A stretch of 37,388 nt of DNA from Streptomyces sp. NRRL B-1347 (lineage in GTDB: Bacteria > Actinomycetota > Actinomycetes > Streptomycetales > Streptomycetaceae), in the NCBI RefSeq assembly GCF_000720325.1, contig NZ_JOJM01000075.1:1-37388 (forward strand), in the 5' to 3' direction. The notes beneath the pieces are model-generated. The model was not told the DNA's origin. It ran no database searches and worked only from the letters and a program-made list of their open reading frames with translations. Position 1 is the first letter of the stretch. The number at the start of each line of letters is the position of its first letter. Positions 14,788 to 23,460 of the stretch are shown piece by piece. Both the position numbers and the translations under genes were made by a program.

Positions 14788-16313
14788 CATCGCCCGGCAA
14801 CGAGACGCTCTTCGACTACGACTCCTTCGACCCCGAAGCCGTCGCAGCGCAGATCCGCAGCCAGCACACCCAGGCCGTGCCCGCCCAGGTCGACGCCACC
14901 CGCGCCCCGGCCCCCGGGGAAGCGACCCCGGCCGGGCTGCTGCCCGACACGCTCACCGACCGCGGCAACGCCAAGCTCTTCGTCAAGCTCTACGCCAACG
15001 ACTACCGGCACGTGCCCGGCATCGGCTGGTACCGCTGGGACACCACCCGCTGGCAGATCGACGAGGACGACACCGTGCTGTGGGCTGCGGGCGACCTCGC
15101 CGAGAACATCGCCGCCCAGGACCCACGGGGTCTCTACCCCTCCCACTCCCTGCACAAGCACCGCCGCCGCGCCCTGTCCACCGCGGGCATCAACGCCATG
15201 CTCGCGCAGGCCAAATCGGCCCCGGGCATGGTGCTGAACGCCGCGCTGCTGGACGCCGACGCCTACGCCCTGTGCACCCCCGACGGCATTGTCGACCTGC
15301 GCACCGGCCTGGTGAGCACCCCGGATCCGAACAAGGACTTCCACTCCCGCTCTACGGCCGTCGGCCCGGCGCACATGCCGACCCCGCGCTGGGACCGCTT
15401 CTTGACCGACACCTTCGGTGAGGACGCCGAGGGCAGCGAGATGATCGGGTTCCTGCAGCTGCTGCTGGGCTACTCCGTCACGGGCGATGTCGGCGGCCAG
15501 GTCCTGCCCTTCCTGTTCGGCGCGGGCAAGAACGGCAAGTCCGTCCTCCTGGACGTGCTGATGAAGCTCCTGGGCGACTACGCGGACGCGGGCCCGCCCG
15601 GCTTCCTGATGGCCCGCCCCTACGAGGGCCACCCCACGGACCTCGCCGAGCTCCACGGCCGCCGGGTCATCGTGTGCTCGGAGATCAAGCCGGGTGACAA
15701 GTTCGACGAGGCCCGCGTCAAGCTCCTCACCGGTGGTGACCGGATCAAGGCGCGCCGGATGCGGCAGGACTTCTTCAGCTTCCAGCCGACGCACAAGCTG
15801 TGGCTGCTCGGCAACCACCGTCCCGAAGTGGGCACGGGCGGCTTCGCGTTCTGGCGCCGCATGCGGCTGATCCCGTTCGAGCGCGTCGTCTCCGACGACC
15901 GCAAGATCGACAACTTGGCCGACATCCTCGTCACCGAGGAAGGCCCCGGCATCCTTAACTGGCTCATCGACGGCGCCCGTCGCTACCTCGGTGGCGAGAA
16001 GGACCTCATCGGCCCCGAGCGGGTCCGCATCGCCACCACCGCGTACGCCGAGACCGAAGACCACACCGGGCGCTTCTACGACGAATGCTGCGCCTTGGAC
16101 CCCGAACTGCGAGCCGAGCAGACCCACCTGTACACCGCGTACAAGACGTGGTGCCAAAATGAAGGGGCACCGGCCATGTCCTCCAGGGCCTTCGCCGCCC
16201 GCACCCGCGAGTTGGTCGGCCTGACATCGCCGAAGCAGATGATGACGTCCAACCAGCGCAAGTACTACCCAGGCATCGGACTGCTCGACAGCCAGGAGAG
16301 TGAGCGAGCATGA
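14784..16313 (+). CDS. SF3 replicative helicase (D5/P4 primase-helicase C-terminal type)
   Basis: A 509-residue plasmid/phage DNA helicase. After an acidic N-terminus, residues 80-190 correspond to the D5 N-terminal domain. The SF3 core has Walker A FGAGKNGKSVLLD (245-257), a B region RRVIVCSEIKPGDKFDEARV (293-312), the sensor LWLLGNHRPEV (339-349) and FAFWRRMRLIPF (354-365) with the probable arginine finger. It would unwind the origin for the prim-pol encoded just before it; in many phages the two activities are in one protein. Starts and stops overlap on both sides (14784-14787, 16310-16313), so three genes form one translationally coupled operon. Length is normal for the family. Confidence 0.88.
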   Translation: MTSPGNETLFDYDSFDPEAVAAQIRSQHTQAVPAQVDATRAPAPGEATPAGLLPDTLTDRGNAKLFVKLYANDYRHVPGIGWYRWDTTRWQIDEDDTVLWAAGDLAENIAAQDPRGLYPSHSLHKHRRRALSTAGINAMLAQAKSAPGMVLNAALLDADAYALCTPDGIVDLRTGLVSTPDPNKDFHSRSTAVGPAHMPTPRWDRFLTDTFGEDAEGSEMIGFLQLLLGYSVTGDVGGQVLPFLFGAGKNGKSVLLDVLMKLLGDYADAGPPGFLMARPYEGHPTDLAELHGRRVIVCSEIKPGDKFDEARVKLLTGGDRIKARRMRQDFFSFQPTHKLWLLGNHRPEVGTGGFAFWRRMRLIPFERVVSDDRKIDNLADILVTEEGPGILNWLIDGARRYLGGEKDLIGPERVRIATTAYAETEDHTGRFYDECCALDPELRAEQTHLYTAYKTWCQNEGAPAMSSRAFAARTRELVGLTSPKQMMTSNQRKYYPGIGLLDSQESERA

Positions 16314-16711
16314 GCTCCCTGATCACCGAGGACGAGATCAGCCACGAAGCCGACCTCGTCTGGCTGGAGGACCTCGACAGCCTCGACTACGTTCGCCAGA
16401 GCCTGGACCGGCTGCCCACCCGCCGGGGCAAACCCGCCTACCACCGCGACGGCCGCATGGTCGGCTACGCCCGCCTGGGCGCCAGCGCCAAGCCCTCCCG
16501 CTCCTCGGGCACCTTCCGCCGCCGCGTCTTCTGGCTCCTGCCCCACGACCGCGACTCCGCCCCCGACGGGCTGTACGCCACCGGGGCCCCGGCCGAGGCC
16601 GTCGACCCCCGCACGCTCGCCGCGGGAGCCAAGGGCTACAAGACCGAACGCTCCGAGGGCGGGCCGCCCTCGACCGCCATGCAGGAGCTTGGGATAACGC
16701 GGCCGCTGTAG
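16310..16711 (+). CDS. unknown small protein, third gene of the replication operon
   Basis: A 133-residue protein read from an ATG that overlaps the helicase stop. It begins MSSLITEDEISHEADLVWLE, has an acidic helical first third, then a basic middle (PTRRGKPAYHRDGRM, SGTFRRRVFWLLPHD) and a hydrophilic end. No domain is recognised. Its place at the end of a coupled prim-pol/helicase operon suggests a replication accessory factor, for example a loader, copy-number or single-strand-binding partner, but this is guesswork from position. The stop codon is part of the terminator stem. Confidence 0.65.
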   Translation: MSSLITEDEISHEADLVWLEDLDSLDYVRQSLDRLPTRRGKPAYHRDGRMVGYARLGASAKPSRSSGTFRRRVFWLLPHDRDSAPDGLYATGAPAEAVDPRTLAAGAKGYKTERSEGGPPSTAMQELGITRPL

Positions 16712-16741
16712 GCGTCCCAGCCGCGGCCGGGACGCCTACAG
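16706..16741 (+). terminator. terminator of the replication operon
   Basis: A 13-bp perfect stem, CTGTAGGCGTCCC (16706-16718) with its complement at 16729-16741, around a 10-nt GC loop. The TAG of the preceding gene lies within the left arm. It also faces the convergent gene ending at 16762. Confidence 0.75.
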
Positions 16742-16761
16742 GGCCGTCCGCGCTGCCCGCG

Positions 16762-17159
16762 TCACGTTCCCCACGACGGTCGCCAGGGCAGCTCGAGGGC
16801 GCTGAGGCTGGCTTCGACGACGTTCTCGGCGGTGAGTTCGCCGTCGAGCAGGTTCAGTTCTTCCACCACGTCCTGTCGCCCTGCCACGAGCTTGCTGGCG
16901 CGCCAGGTCCCTGAGAGAACTGGGCTGGGGCAGGAGATGTTGAGGTAGGTGGTGGCGTCGACCTTCACGACCACCTGGGGGAAGATCCGTTCTCGACCGA
17001 GCACGTGATGGGCCGGCCGACGTGGTACCCGCGCTGGCGGGGGACTTCCGCGATGTCCTGGACCAGCTCGGCCAGGCCGCCGTCGACGGTGCGGGCTTCG
17101 GAGCTTGCCGGCTCCGGGTGTGACCCTTCACAGGCGACGCCTGGACTCTCCGTTTCCAT
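16762..17159 (-). pseudogene. hypothetical protein with a one-base frameshift at a C run
   Basis: The ATG at 17159 opens a frame reading METESPGVACEGSHP, then VDGGLAELVQDIAEVPRQRG and HVGRPIT, which stops soon after the run CCCCC near 16980. A shift of one base at that run continues the sense: FPQVVVKVDATTYLNISCPS, then KLVAGRQDVVEELNLLDGEL, to a stop at 16762. The restored product is about 132 residues, soluble, of unknown family. A homopolymer run could also be a sequencing error or a slippage site, so the gene may be intact. It follows the 17599 gene by 14 bp on the same strand. Confidence 0.45.
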
Positions 17160-17173
17160 GCGGGTTCTCGCTC

Positions 17174-17599
17174 TCACTTTCTCCGGAAATCCAAGGTGAC
17201 GAGACGGCCGTTGTGCATGCCCAGCGGGGTGCTCGCTGTGATGTCGATCCACCCGGCGCCGTACTTGGGGTGGAAGAAGGGGCGGCTGTCACCGTCCGGG
17301 TGCGTGTAGGGTTCGTTGATTCCCTTCCAGATGGGCCGCGCCTCCGGGTCCTGGTTGATGCGCCGGGCCATGTCGAGGAGTACCGGGTTGCGGGGGTAGG
17401 CCTTCACCGCGTTCTTCACCTGGTTCAGCCCGGCCGGGGCCCAGATCCGGTGCCAGTCGAGGAGGATGACCGTGCGTGCCCAGGGGGAGAGGCACATCCA
17501 TTCCATCGGATTCCGTGGCGGCTTGTTGTTCTCGAACACCTCACAGAAGGCCTGGTTGTGCAGCAGCAGGTTCCAGCTGTGGTCGGTGAGGTAGGACAT
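17174..17599 (-). CDS. hypothetical protein (141 aa)
   Basis: Read from the ATG at 17599: MSYLTDHSWNLLLHNQAFCE, then PRNPMEWMCLSPWARTVILL, EARPIWKGINEPYTHPDG and a C-terminal part GAGWIDITASTPLGMHNGRL ending in basic residues. The tryptophan-rich sequence is clearly real protein, but I do not recognise the family. There is no signal peptide. In-frame sequence continues upstream of the ATG without coding character. It and the frameshifted gene downstream may be one operon, ending against the replication terminator. Confidence 0.6.
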   Translation of the reverse strand: MSYLTDHSWNLLLHNQAFCEVFENNKPPRNPMEWMCLSPWARTVILLDWHRIWAPAGLNQVKNAVKAYPRNPVLLDMARRINQDPEARPIWKGINEPYTHPDGDSRPFFHPKYGAGWIDITASTPLGMHNGRLVTLDFRRK

Positions 17600-17842
17600 C
17601 AGGCGCTGCCCGTTCCCGACGCGGGCGAGGGCTACAACGCCAGGTTCACCGCTGTCACCGACAACGGCCGCCAACTGGCCACCGCGGCAGCCATCGAGCG
17701 CCGCCGCCAGCATCCTTCCCAGCGGCGGGGGACCCGTGTGGACAACACCCGCCCGTGCACCCCTTCTGTGATGCCACCTCAGCCCCCTACGACAGAACCG
17801 GTACGAGGAGAGAAGAAAGACAGCGCGTCCCGCGAGCACACG

Positions 17843-18508
17843 ATGCCCTCGCCTGCCCGTCTCCAGCGACTGAAGCGACCGAAGCGACCGACGGACTGGA
17901 CTGCCCATCAGGCCGCGCACGCCATGTGCCAGGCCCGATCCGTCCAACTCCACACCTGGTGGACCCAAGGCTTCTGCTTACGCCAGCTCGCCTTCGCCCT
18001 GCGCCCCCTGCTCGCCGCGGGCTGGACCGCCCAGGAGATCACCCGCGAACTGTCCCGCTGGACCGTGCGCCGACGGCCCCGCCACGCCGCCGCCTACCTC
18101 ACCGCGGAGATCCGCCGCCGCGCCCACACCGGCCACCTCCAGCTGCCCGACGGGCTCATCACCCCTCACCGCAGGCCCCCCGTCTCCACTGGAGACGACG
18201 ACAACACCCCCCACGGGCCCCGTTACGCAGCCATGCAGGTCCGCAAAGCGGCCACCCACCGCCCCGCCGCCGCCCGCGCTCGCACCCACCTCGCCGAAGT
18301 ACGACGACAACTGGCTGCCCGCCGAAGCCCTGGCAGCCCACACCCCGCCCCCGCACGACCGGTCCTGGCCGACGCCCGGCCCGCGAACGTGCTGCTCACC
18401 CACGAGGAGATCGCTCACCTGCTCCAGCACACCGACCCGGTCATCGCTGGTGAATCGCTGTGGAGCAGGGCGGGAGGAGATCGACCGGTTCCCGGCGCGC
18501 CAGGCTGA
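17843..18508 (+). CDS. helix-turn-helix-type plasmid protein with iterons in its first codons
   Basis: A product of about 221 residues from ATG 17843 (ATG 17771 is also in frame). Residues 16-90 are strongly helical: TAHQAAHAMCQARSVQLHTW, LRQLAFALRPLLAAGWTAQE, TRELSRWTVRRRPRHAAAYL. They resemble the HTH-like segment of actinobacterial replication-associated proteins. The remainder is Pro/Arg-rich with a short helical end (THEEIAHLLQHTD). Codons 8-16 (LQRLKRPKR) are encoded by three iteron units, AGCGACT/AGCGACC, at 17865, 17874 and 17883. This links the gene to the replication system. The frame upstream of 17771 (EGYNARFTAVTDNGRQLATA) looks like part of another, lost protein. Confidence 0.55.
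   Translation: MPSPARLQRLKRPKRPTDWTAHQAAHAMCQARSVQLHTWWTQGFCLRQLAFALRPLLAAGWTAQEITRELSRWTVRRRPRHAAAYLTAEIRRRAHTGHLQLPDGLITPHRRPPVSTGDDDNTPHGPRYAAMQVRKAATHRPAAARARTHLAEVRRQLAARRSPGSPHPAPARPVLADARPANVLLTHEEIAHLLQHTDPVIAGESLWSRAGGDRPVPGAPG
17865..17889. repeat. three iteron units inside the 17843 gene
   Basis: AGCGACT at 17865 and AGCGACC at 17874 and 17883, exactly 9 bp apart, the same word and spacing as in the array at 13.2-13.7 kb. Confidence 0.65.
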
Positions 18509-18781
18509 GGACCAAGTGCTGCCCAGCGCCCGAGTATGTAAGGACTGTCGAGGCGACTTGGTGATGTCTCGCCATGGTGTGCTCCGGTGACACACCGCGT
18601 ACTGGTGGTGACCGTGCCGGTTCCAGCCGTAGGTGTCATGAACGGGTAGGCATGTCAAAGACGCTGATCATGGACTCGCGCTCGGCGGGCGCGAGCCAGC
18701 GTGCCGCCGCCCTGGGGCCCGGCCCGCAGCGGTACCGGCGACAGCCCTCTCTTCCTTGCCCCTGACCCTCTGTAAGGCAGC

Positions 18782-19270
18782 CGTCTGCGACCACGCGGAC
18801 CACGATCACCCGCGCGACTCGCTCTTCTGTACGTGCCTGTTCTGCTGGCGGTCAGCGCGTGCTCCGGCGGCAGCGAAACCCCGGTCCGCGGGCCGCACAC
18901 GGCCGTCAGCGAACAGCAGGCGACGAAGGTGCTGGATGAAGTCGTCGTCCGTGCGGCGAATCTGACCGCCACTCATTTCTGCGGGGGATTCGCCTACCTG
19001 CGGCCTGGAGCCGGGGCCCAAACCCCGCGTGCTGCGCTCCGCGGTGGTCCCGGACACCCCGGACTCCGTCGGCGGCAGGGTATTGCAGATCGAAGGCAGG
19101 ACAGCGGGCGGGCAGCGCTACGACTCGGAGTTCTTCGTCACCGTCCCCGACGGCACCCCACGGGCGTCGACCGCGGTCTACTGGTCGAGAGCCGGACTCG
19201 GCGACTCACCGCTCGGCGAGGACGGCACAGTCCTCCCGCAGTCCGAATGCGGGTCCGCGCGGGCAGTTGA
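18782..19270 (+). pseudogene. lipoprotein, degenerate
   Basis: A signal-peptide-like run, SPARLALLYVPVLLAVSAC, ends in a lipobox with Cys at about 18860, but no ATG or GTG stands in a good place before it; the only GTG (18833) would cut off the charged start. After EQQATKVLDEVVVRAANLTA the frame degrades near 18970. A second frame from about 19020 continues with VLRSAVVPDTPDSVGGRVLQ and RYDSEFFVTVPDGTPRAS. The pieces look like one extracytoplasmic lipoprotein of unknown function with a lost start and an internal deletion or shift. Confidence 0.45.
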
Positions 19271-19352
19271 GACGCCTCGCCCAGGCGGCACGCGGACTCG
19301 CCACGCGGCGTCTCCCAGAGCCCTCGCGCACCGGAGCCGTCCGCCCGCGCGG

Positions 19353-19526
19353 TCAGTAGCGCCGGGAGTTGTCGACCAGATCCGTCCAGGCAATGCCCAT
19401 GATCAGCGCGGCGATCGCGATCAACAGCACGCTCAGGGACAGCGCGTAGAAGAGAACGATCCGGGAGAGATCCTTGTGCTCGGCGGCCGTGCGCGCACGG
19501 CGCGGGGGCAGGGTCGATTGGCCCAT
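19353..19526 (-). CDS. small single-pass membrane protein (57 aa)
   Basis: From ATG 19526, with AAGG a suitable distance upstream, the product has a polar basic start (MGQSTLPPRRARTAAEHKDL), one membrane helix (VLFYALSLSVLLIAIAALIM) and a short tail WTDLVDNSRRY. An alternative GTG at 19535 adds three residues. Small proteins of this layout are common in Streptomyces and often unannotated. No neighbour suggests a role. Confidence 0.5.
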   Translation of the reverse strand: MGQSTLPPRRARTAAEHKDLSRIVLFYALSLSVLLIAIAALIMGIAWTDLVDNSRRY

Positions 19527-19827
19527 GGCTGCCACCTTCTTCCGTCGGCCGGCCGGAGCGTCACGGCCCGCCCGTCAGGCGCTTCGGCCGGAGGTGCTGC
19601 GGCCGGAGGTGCTGAATCCATGATCGCACCGGGATGCTGGCGCCGCCATCCACCCTCTCTCAAGCCGCATGACACTCAAGGTGTCCCGCCCGGGCGTCGT
19701 CGACCGTCCCCCAACCGCCGGCCCCACCACCCCTCAGAGGTCCCGCCCCGTGATCGACTGACATCAGTGGGTAGCTATATGTTCTCTCTGACCCGCCTGA
19801 ACAGGTGAAAGGGAAAGAGGGGGAACC

Positions 19828-20349
19828 ATGCTCAGCGCATCGACGCGGCGTACCCGCATACCCGCCGCGGGCTGCACCTGGGCACTCTGCGCCGCCCTGT
19901 CCCTGACCCTTGTGACCGGCTGCACCAGCAATTCAGCCGGGTCGGACGCACCGGACCGGAAATCCCGCCCCGCGCCTGCCAACCGGGCACCGGACCACGA
20001 CGACCCGCAGCTCGCCAAGCGTGTGCAGGAAGCTCTGCGCACGGAGACGATCGACGACAACGACCTCTCGTTCGTCGAGTCCGGTCTGGAAAGCGTCAGG
20101 GACGGAATCCACGCACAGCCAGACCTGACCCGGGGAACGGAGTACGAGGTGGTGGTCGCCTGCGCCGGGAAGGGGAAGGCCAGCCTCGCCATCGGCGGGA
20201 GAAAGCCGATGCGCCGCACCCTGGACTGTGATGGCGTCCCGGTCACCCAGCGCATCTCAGGATCGCGCGAAGAGATGGAGATCAACACGGTTGCGCGGTC
20301 CGGCGCCGTCGGCATGATCGGCTGGCGCATCAGCAAGGTCGCGAAGTAG
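19828..20349 (+). CDS. secreted lipoprotein of unknown function
   Basis: A 173-residue protein with a lipoprotein signal: basic start (STRRTRIP), hydrophobic stretch and lipobox LVTGC with Cys near residue 32. The mature part begins with a Ser/Pro-rich linker, then ERV-like helix QLAKRVQEALRTETIDDNDL and a beta-rich domain (GTEYEVVVACAGKGKASLAI, RTLDCDGVPVTQRIS) with two cysteines that may pair. A strong GAGGGGG Shine-Dalgarno precedes the ATG. It should sit on the outer face of the membrane. It is convergent with the DUF4262 gene. Confidence 0.72.
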   Translation: MLSASTRRTRIPAAGCTWALCAALSLTLVTGCTSNSAGSDAPDRKSRPAPANRAPDHDDPQLAKRVQEALRTETIDDNDLSFVESGLESVRDGIHAQPDLTRGTEYEVVVACAGKGKASLAIGGRKPMRRTLDCDGVPVTQRISGSREEMEINTVARSGAVGMIGWRISKVAK

Positions 20350-20484
20350 CCCCGTACGACACCTCCTGTGCCGGGCAGGTCGAAAGACATGCGAGGGCGC
20401 AGGAGCGGAGTGAGTTCACGATGGCTGACGCAGCCCACCACCCAGGCCGACACGGTCAGCGCCTCCCGTTCCGACCGCCGGGGA

Positions 20485-21033
20485 TCAGAGCTCGCTCGTC
20501 CAGATCTCGACGGGGTGCTGGTCCGGCCGCAGCCACAGTTGAGGCTGCGACTCCCGATGCCTCCCCATCGCCTGCCTGTCCCCGTGGAAACGGCCCGCCG
20601 CGTCGGGCCACGCGACTTGCAGCACAGGGAACGGGGGCCGCCGGTAGAACCCGATGGCCCGCCTGAAGAAGATCCGGTACCAGCGCGGGTCGACGTCCTT
20701 GAGCACGACTTGGCAGTCATCGGCCACGTCCTGATGCGCTTGGCCCGCGCCCAGCACGGCGCGGGAAGCGGCCTTGTCCCCGAGTGTGTTGAGCATGCGG
20801 TGCATGACCCCCACATCGAGTCCGAACATCGCCAGCTCAGGCGCACCGTGCGTGTGTGACAGGCCGATGGTGTACGCGAAACCCGGACCGATCTCGTCCT
20901 CGGGGACCATGACGACGTGTCAACCGTGCTGCCGCACATTCCCGGCGATCGTCAGCTCCACCCGGTCTGCCTCATCACGATCACCGTAGTCGTGGCACAG
21001 GACGCAACGACACTCGAAGGCAACGTCAGTCAT
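20485..21033 (-). pseudogene. DUF4262 protein interrupted by one in-frame TGA
   Basis: From ATG 21033 the frame reads MTDVAFECRCVLCHDYGDRD, reaches NVRQHG, meets a TGA at 20920-20922 and continues in the same frame with HVVMVPEDEIGPGFAYTIGL to a stop at 20485. In the family the position is normally Trp (GW...), so a single G-to-A change of TGG explains it. The rest is a complete DUF4262 domain (GAPELAMFGLDVGVMHRML, FYRRPPFPVLQVAWPDA). An internal start at 20910 would give a shortened product without the Cys-containing N-terminus. Function of the domain is not established to my knowledge. Confidence 0.7.
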
Positions 21034-21109
21034 ACGCGGAGGATACGAGGGCAGCCCGCGGGCCAGGTGACCGGCATCTCCTCCCGCCCCGGTCCCTTGG
21101 TGGAGGGAG

Positions 21110-21440
21110 GGCGCAAGGTTCCGGCACGGCTCGCCGTTGGGCGGCAGGCCGCGGGGTCGCCGGTTCCGGTGCGGACGAAGGCGTCCAGGGCCTCGCCGAG
21201 TTCGCGGCCACCGCCGAAGGCCAGCGCACGAAAGTCCGCACGGGCGAACCGCGGAGATGTGGAGGCGAATGCCCGACGGGCGCTGGGTCCACCTGCGGCC
21301 GACGTTCGCATGTCGCTTCGCCCGGGAACGCCAGCGAGAATCTAGCCGATCTTCAGGTCCCTGCTCAGCGAGGGCGGTGGCGCGTTCGACGAGACGCAGG
21401 ACCTGGCCGAGGGGGACGGTCCGGGTGCGCTGGCTCCATC
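21110..21440 (-). pseudogene. remnants of a hypothetical protein
   Basis: Two minus-strand segments in different frames look like former protein: TVPLGQVLRLVERATALAEQ (about 21420-21350) and DFRALAFGGGRELGEALDAF (about 21240-21170). Between and around them the sense is lost. They may come from one gene lying upstream of the DUF4262 gene. No family can be named. Confidence 0.3.
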
Positions 21441-21600
21441 GAGTCGACTCGGCCCGCAATGTCTTTGTCCACCCCGGGACCAGGGGGCCGCTGGAAGTGC
21501 GCTCCACACGCTCCTGATGGGCTCTTTGATCCGTCAGGGCGAGTATGTGGCGCGGGAACCTACGCGCGCAGCGTGACGTCTGGCATGGGACGACCCTGTT

Positions 21601-22107
21601 GTGGACGGAATCTGGGAGATCGACCTGAGGGCGGTCAGGAACATGTTTGTGATGCTGATGATCGGCGCCATGTTGGCCATACCTTTATGGGCCGTCGTGG
21701 TCGTGGTGAAGCTGATATCGGTCGCCCTGCCCGGGCGTAGACCGGACTGGGGCATGGACTTACTGCGGTGGAGCTCGGGCATGGTGGCGGCTGCGGCTGC
21801 CCTCGTGTACGCGATCGGGCTGGGGCTGGTCCAGTGGGACGTGCACGAGGCCGAGTCGGGCTCGGATTCTTCCCCCGCCGTTCCCTGCCGTTCCCTCCCG
21901 CCGGGCGCACGCGAGCAAGTCGCCGGGCATGAACCGTCCTACTTCCCCCTGGGCTTCGATTGCCTGCTGAGGAACGGCCGCGTCGTCGAGGCCGACGGCC
22001 CCTACACCACGCTCAACGTCACGGCCGGCACCTTCGCCCTGGCCGCGGTGCTGTTGCTGCTCGCCGTGAGGCTCACCAGCAAGTACCGAGCGCGGACGGA
22101 CGCGTAG
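21601..22107 (+). CDS. integral membrane protein of unknown function
   Basis: A 168-residue protein from GTG 21601. Hydrophobic segments at about 16-42 (FVMLMIGAMLAIPLWAVVVV), 58-78 (GMVAAAAALVYAIGLGLVQW) and 138-160 (TAGTFALAAVLLLLAVRL) suggest three membrane helices. An extracytoplasmic loop between the second and third has two or three cysteines (AVPCRSLPPG, GFDCLLRNGR), which could pair outside the cell. No clear Shine-Dalgarno lies before the GTG. No family recognised. Confidence 0.6.
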   Translation: MDGIWEIDLRAVRNMFVMLMIGAMLAIPLWAVVVVVKLISVALPGRRPDWGMDLLRWSSGMVAAAAALVYAIGLGLVQWDVHEAESGSDSSPAVPCRSLPPGAREQVAGHEPSYFPLGFDCLLRNGRVVEADGPYTTLNVTAGTFALAAVLLLLAVRLTSKYRARTDA

Positions 22108-22263
22108 ACGCCGTCCCGCGCGTTTCTGTACCTCCGCCAGCCACGCACCGAAGGCCGACAGGGATCGCGCAGTCTCTTGACCACCACGCACTCCGCTCCG
22201 GCCTACGCCCACGTCAGCCACTCACGCACTGGGATTCGCCTCGGTGGCCGACGGGCACAGTGT

Positions 22264-22458
22264 TCACGGCGCCGACAGCCACTGTGGAGCGAACACGGAC
22301 TCCAGCGCCGCCGCGCGCCGCTGATCCGGCCGCCCAGAGCCGTCGGCACCGGACAGCCGCAGCAGATCGAATGCGGAAGCGTCCAGATGCGCGGAATCCA
22401 GGTCCCTCAGAAAGGGGAACTCGCGCGTTGGCCGGTGTCCCCCGACGGTATCGCGCGC
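22264..22458 (-). pseudogene. C-terminal remnant of a hypothetical protein
   Basis: The minus strand is open for 64 codons before a TGA at 22264 and reads like protein: TREFPFLRDLDSAHLDASAF, then QRRAALESVFAPQWLSAP. There is a stop just upstream and no start codon, so only the 3' end of the gene is left. Family unknown. Confidence 0.35.
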
Positions 22459-22556
22459 GGGTTAGAGGCACGCACCGTCTACGGCTCCAGGTCCGCTGGC
22501 CTGCTTCATGGATCGTGGCCTGGGGTTCCTTTCGAGACCGCTGATAGATTCCTGCG

Positions 22557-23198
22557 GTGAACGAGCAACTGCCCAGCGGCGGCATCGAACTGTCACCCAG
22601 CGAGATCGAGGCCCTCGACGCCAGGTGGTCTTCATGCTGGACCCCGAGTGAGGTTGCGCAGCGGCTGGCCGGGATCGGCACGCCCTGGTACGTGGCCGCG
22701 GGCTGGGCGCTGGACCTGTTCCGCGGCAGGCAGACGCGCGCTCATGGAGACATCGAGATCGCGATTCCGGCCGCGAGCTTTCCCGAGGTCCGCCACCGTT
22801 TTCCGGGATACGCCTTGGACGCTGTCGGCAGTGGTCGGGTCTGGGAGGACGCCACACCGGAGGCATTGGCCGCAGTGCACCAGACATGGGTCCGCGATCC
22901 GGGCACCGGAAACTACCTGCTCGACGTATTCCGCGAACCGCACGACGGCGACACCTGGATCTGCCGCCGCGATGAGAAGATCCGGCTTCCCTACAGCGAC
23001 ATCATCCACCACACCCCGGACGGCATCCCGTATCTGGCGCCCGAACTGGTCCTGCTGTTCAAGGCCAAGCACGCCCGCAGTAAAGACCAATCAGACTTCG
23101 ACGCGTCCCTCCCTCACATGTCCCCAGCTCAGCGCGAGACCCTGGCCGAGCTACTCGACCGCGTCCACCCGGAACATCCCTGGATTGCGGATCTTTAG
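22557..23198 (+). CDS. nucleotidyltransferase (aminoglycoside/lincosamide adenylyltransferase-like)
   Basis: A 213-residue cytoplasmic protein of the polymerase-beta nucleotidyltransferase superfamily. The core motif WYVAAGWALDLFRGRQTRAH (about 46-65) followed by GDIEIAIP matches the G(G)W-x-D ... R-H-x-D-x-E pattern of enzymes such as the 2''-adenylyltransferases and LinB-type enzymes. The C-terminal part has APELVLLFKAKHARSKDQSD, also typical. It might transfer AMP to a small molecule, but resistance cannot be claimed from sequence. The GTG start has no Shine-Dalgarno; a TAGATT hexamer 6 bp upstream (22545-22550) suggests a leaderless transcript. Confidence 0.75.
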   Translation: MNEQLPSGGIELSPSEIEALDARWSSCWTPSEVAQRLAGIGTPWYVAAGWALDLFRGRQTRAHGDIEIAIPAASFPEVRHRFPGYALDAVGSGRVWEDATPEALAAVHQTWVRDPGTGNYLLDVFREPHDGDTWICRRDEKIRLPYSDIIHHTPDGIPYLAPELVLLFKAKHARSKDQSDFDASLPHMSPAQRETLAELLDRVHPEHPWIADL

Positions 23199-23286
23199 CC
23201 GGTAGCTGTTGCGCTCGCGCCACTGTCGCTGGCTTCCCGAGGAAGCAAGGCTGCGCGCACACGGCCATGCGAAAGCGCCGCCCGGC

Positions 23287-23460
23287 TCAGTGGATCCGGG
23301 GCAGCGCCTTGTCGGGGTGCGCGGTGTGGACGTAGCGGACGGCGGTGCCGGGATGGATGCCGGACAGGTCCATCAGGTGTATCGGGTCGGCGGTTTGTCG
23401 AGCCTCGCCCAGTACGCGGTCGCTCCACATCTGGCGTGGGGTGATTCCGGTGTGGTCGAA
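23287..23460 (-). pseudogene. C-terminal remnant of a tyrosine recombinase-type protein
   Basis: The segment reads DHTGITPRQMWSDRVLGEAR, then DPIHLMDLSGIHPGTAVRYV and HTAHPDKALPRIH before the stop. It resembles the C-terminal tail after the catalytic domain in a group of Streptomyces phage-integrase-like proteins, where D-P-x-H-L-x-x-x-F-G is followed by a short helix. The catalytic residues are not present here. It points to an element that was once mobile at this place. Moderate-to-low certainty. Confidence 0.35.

Noticed and set aside
14346..16157. A 603-codon open frame on the minus strand opposite the helicase
   Set aside because: It is the mirror of the helicase codons: Val/Gly/Asp/Glu-rich with no motif, while the plus strand has all SF3 motifs.
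18655..18765. A 36-residue open frame starting MSKTLIMDSRSAG
   Set aside because: It turns into Pro/Arg-rich sequence with no family character, has no Shine-Dalgarno and ends just before the degenerate lipoprotein gene.
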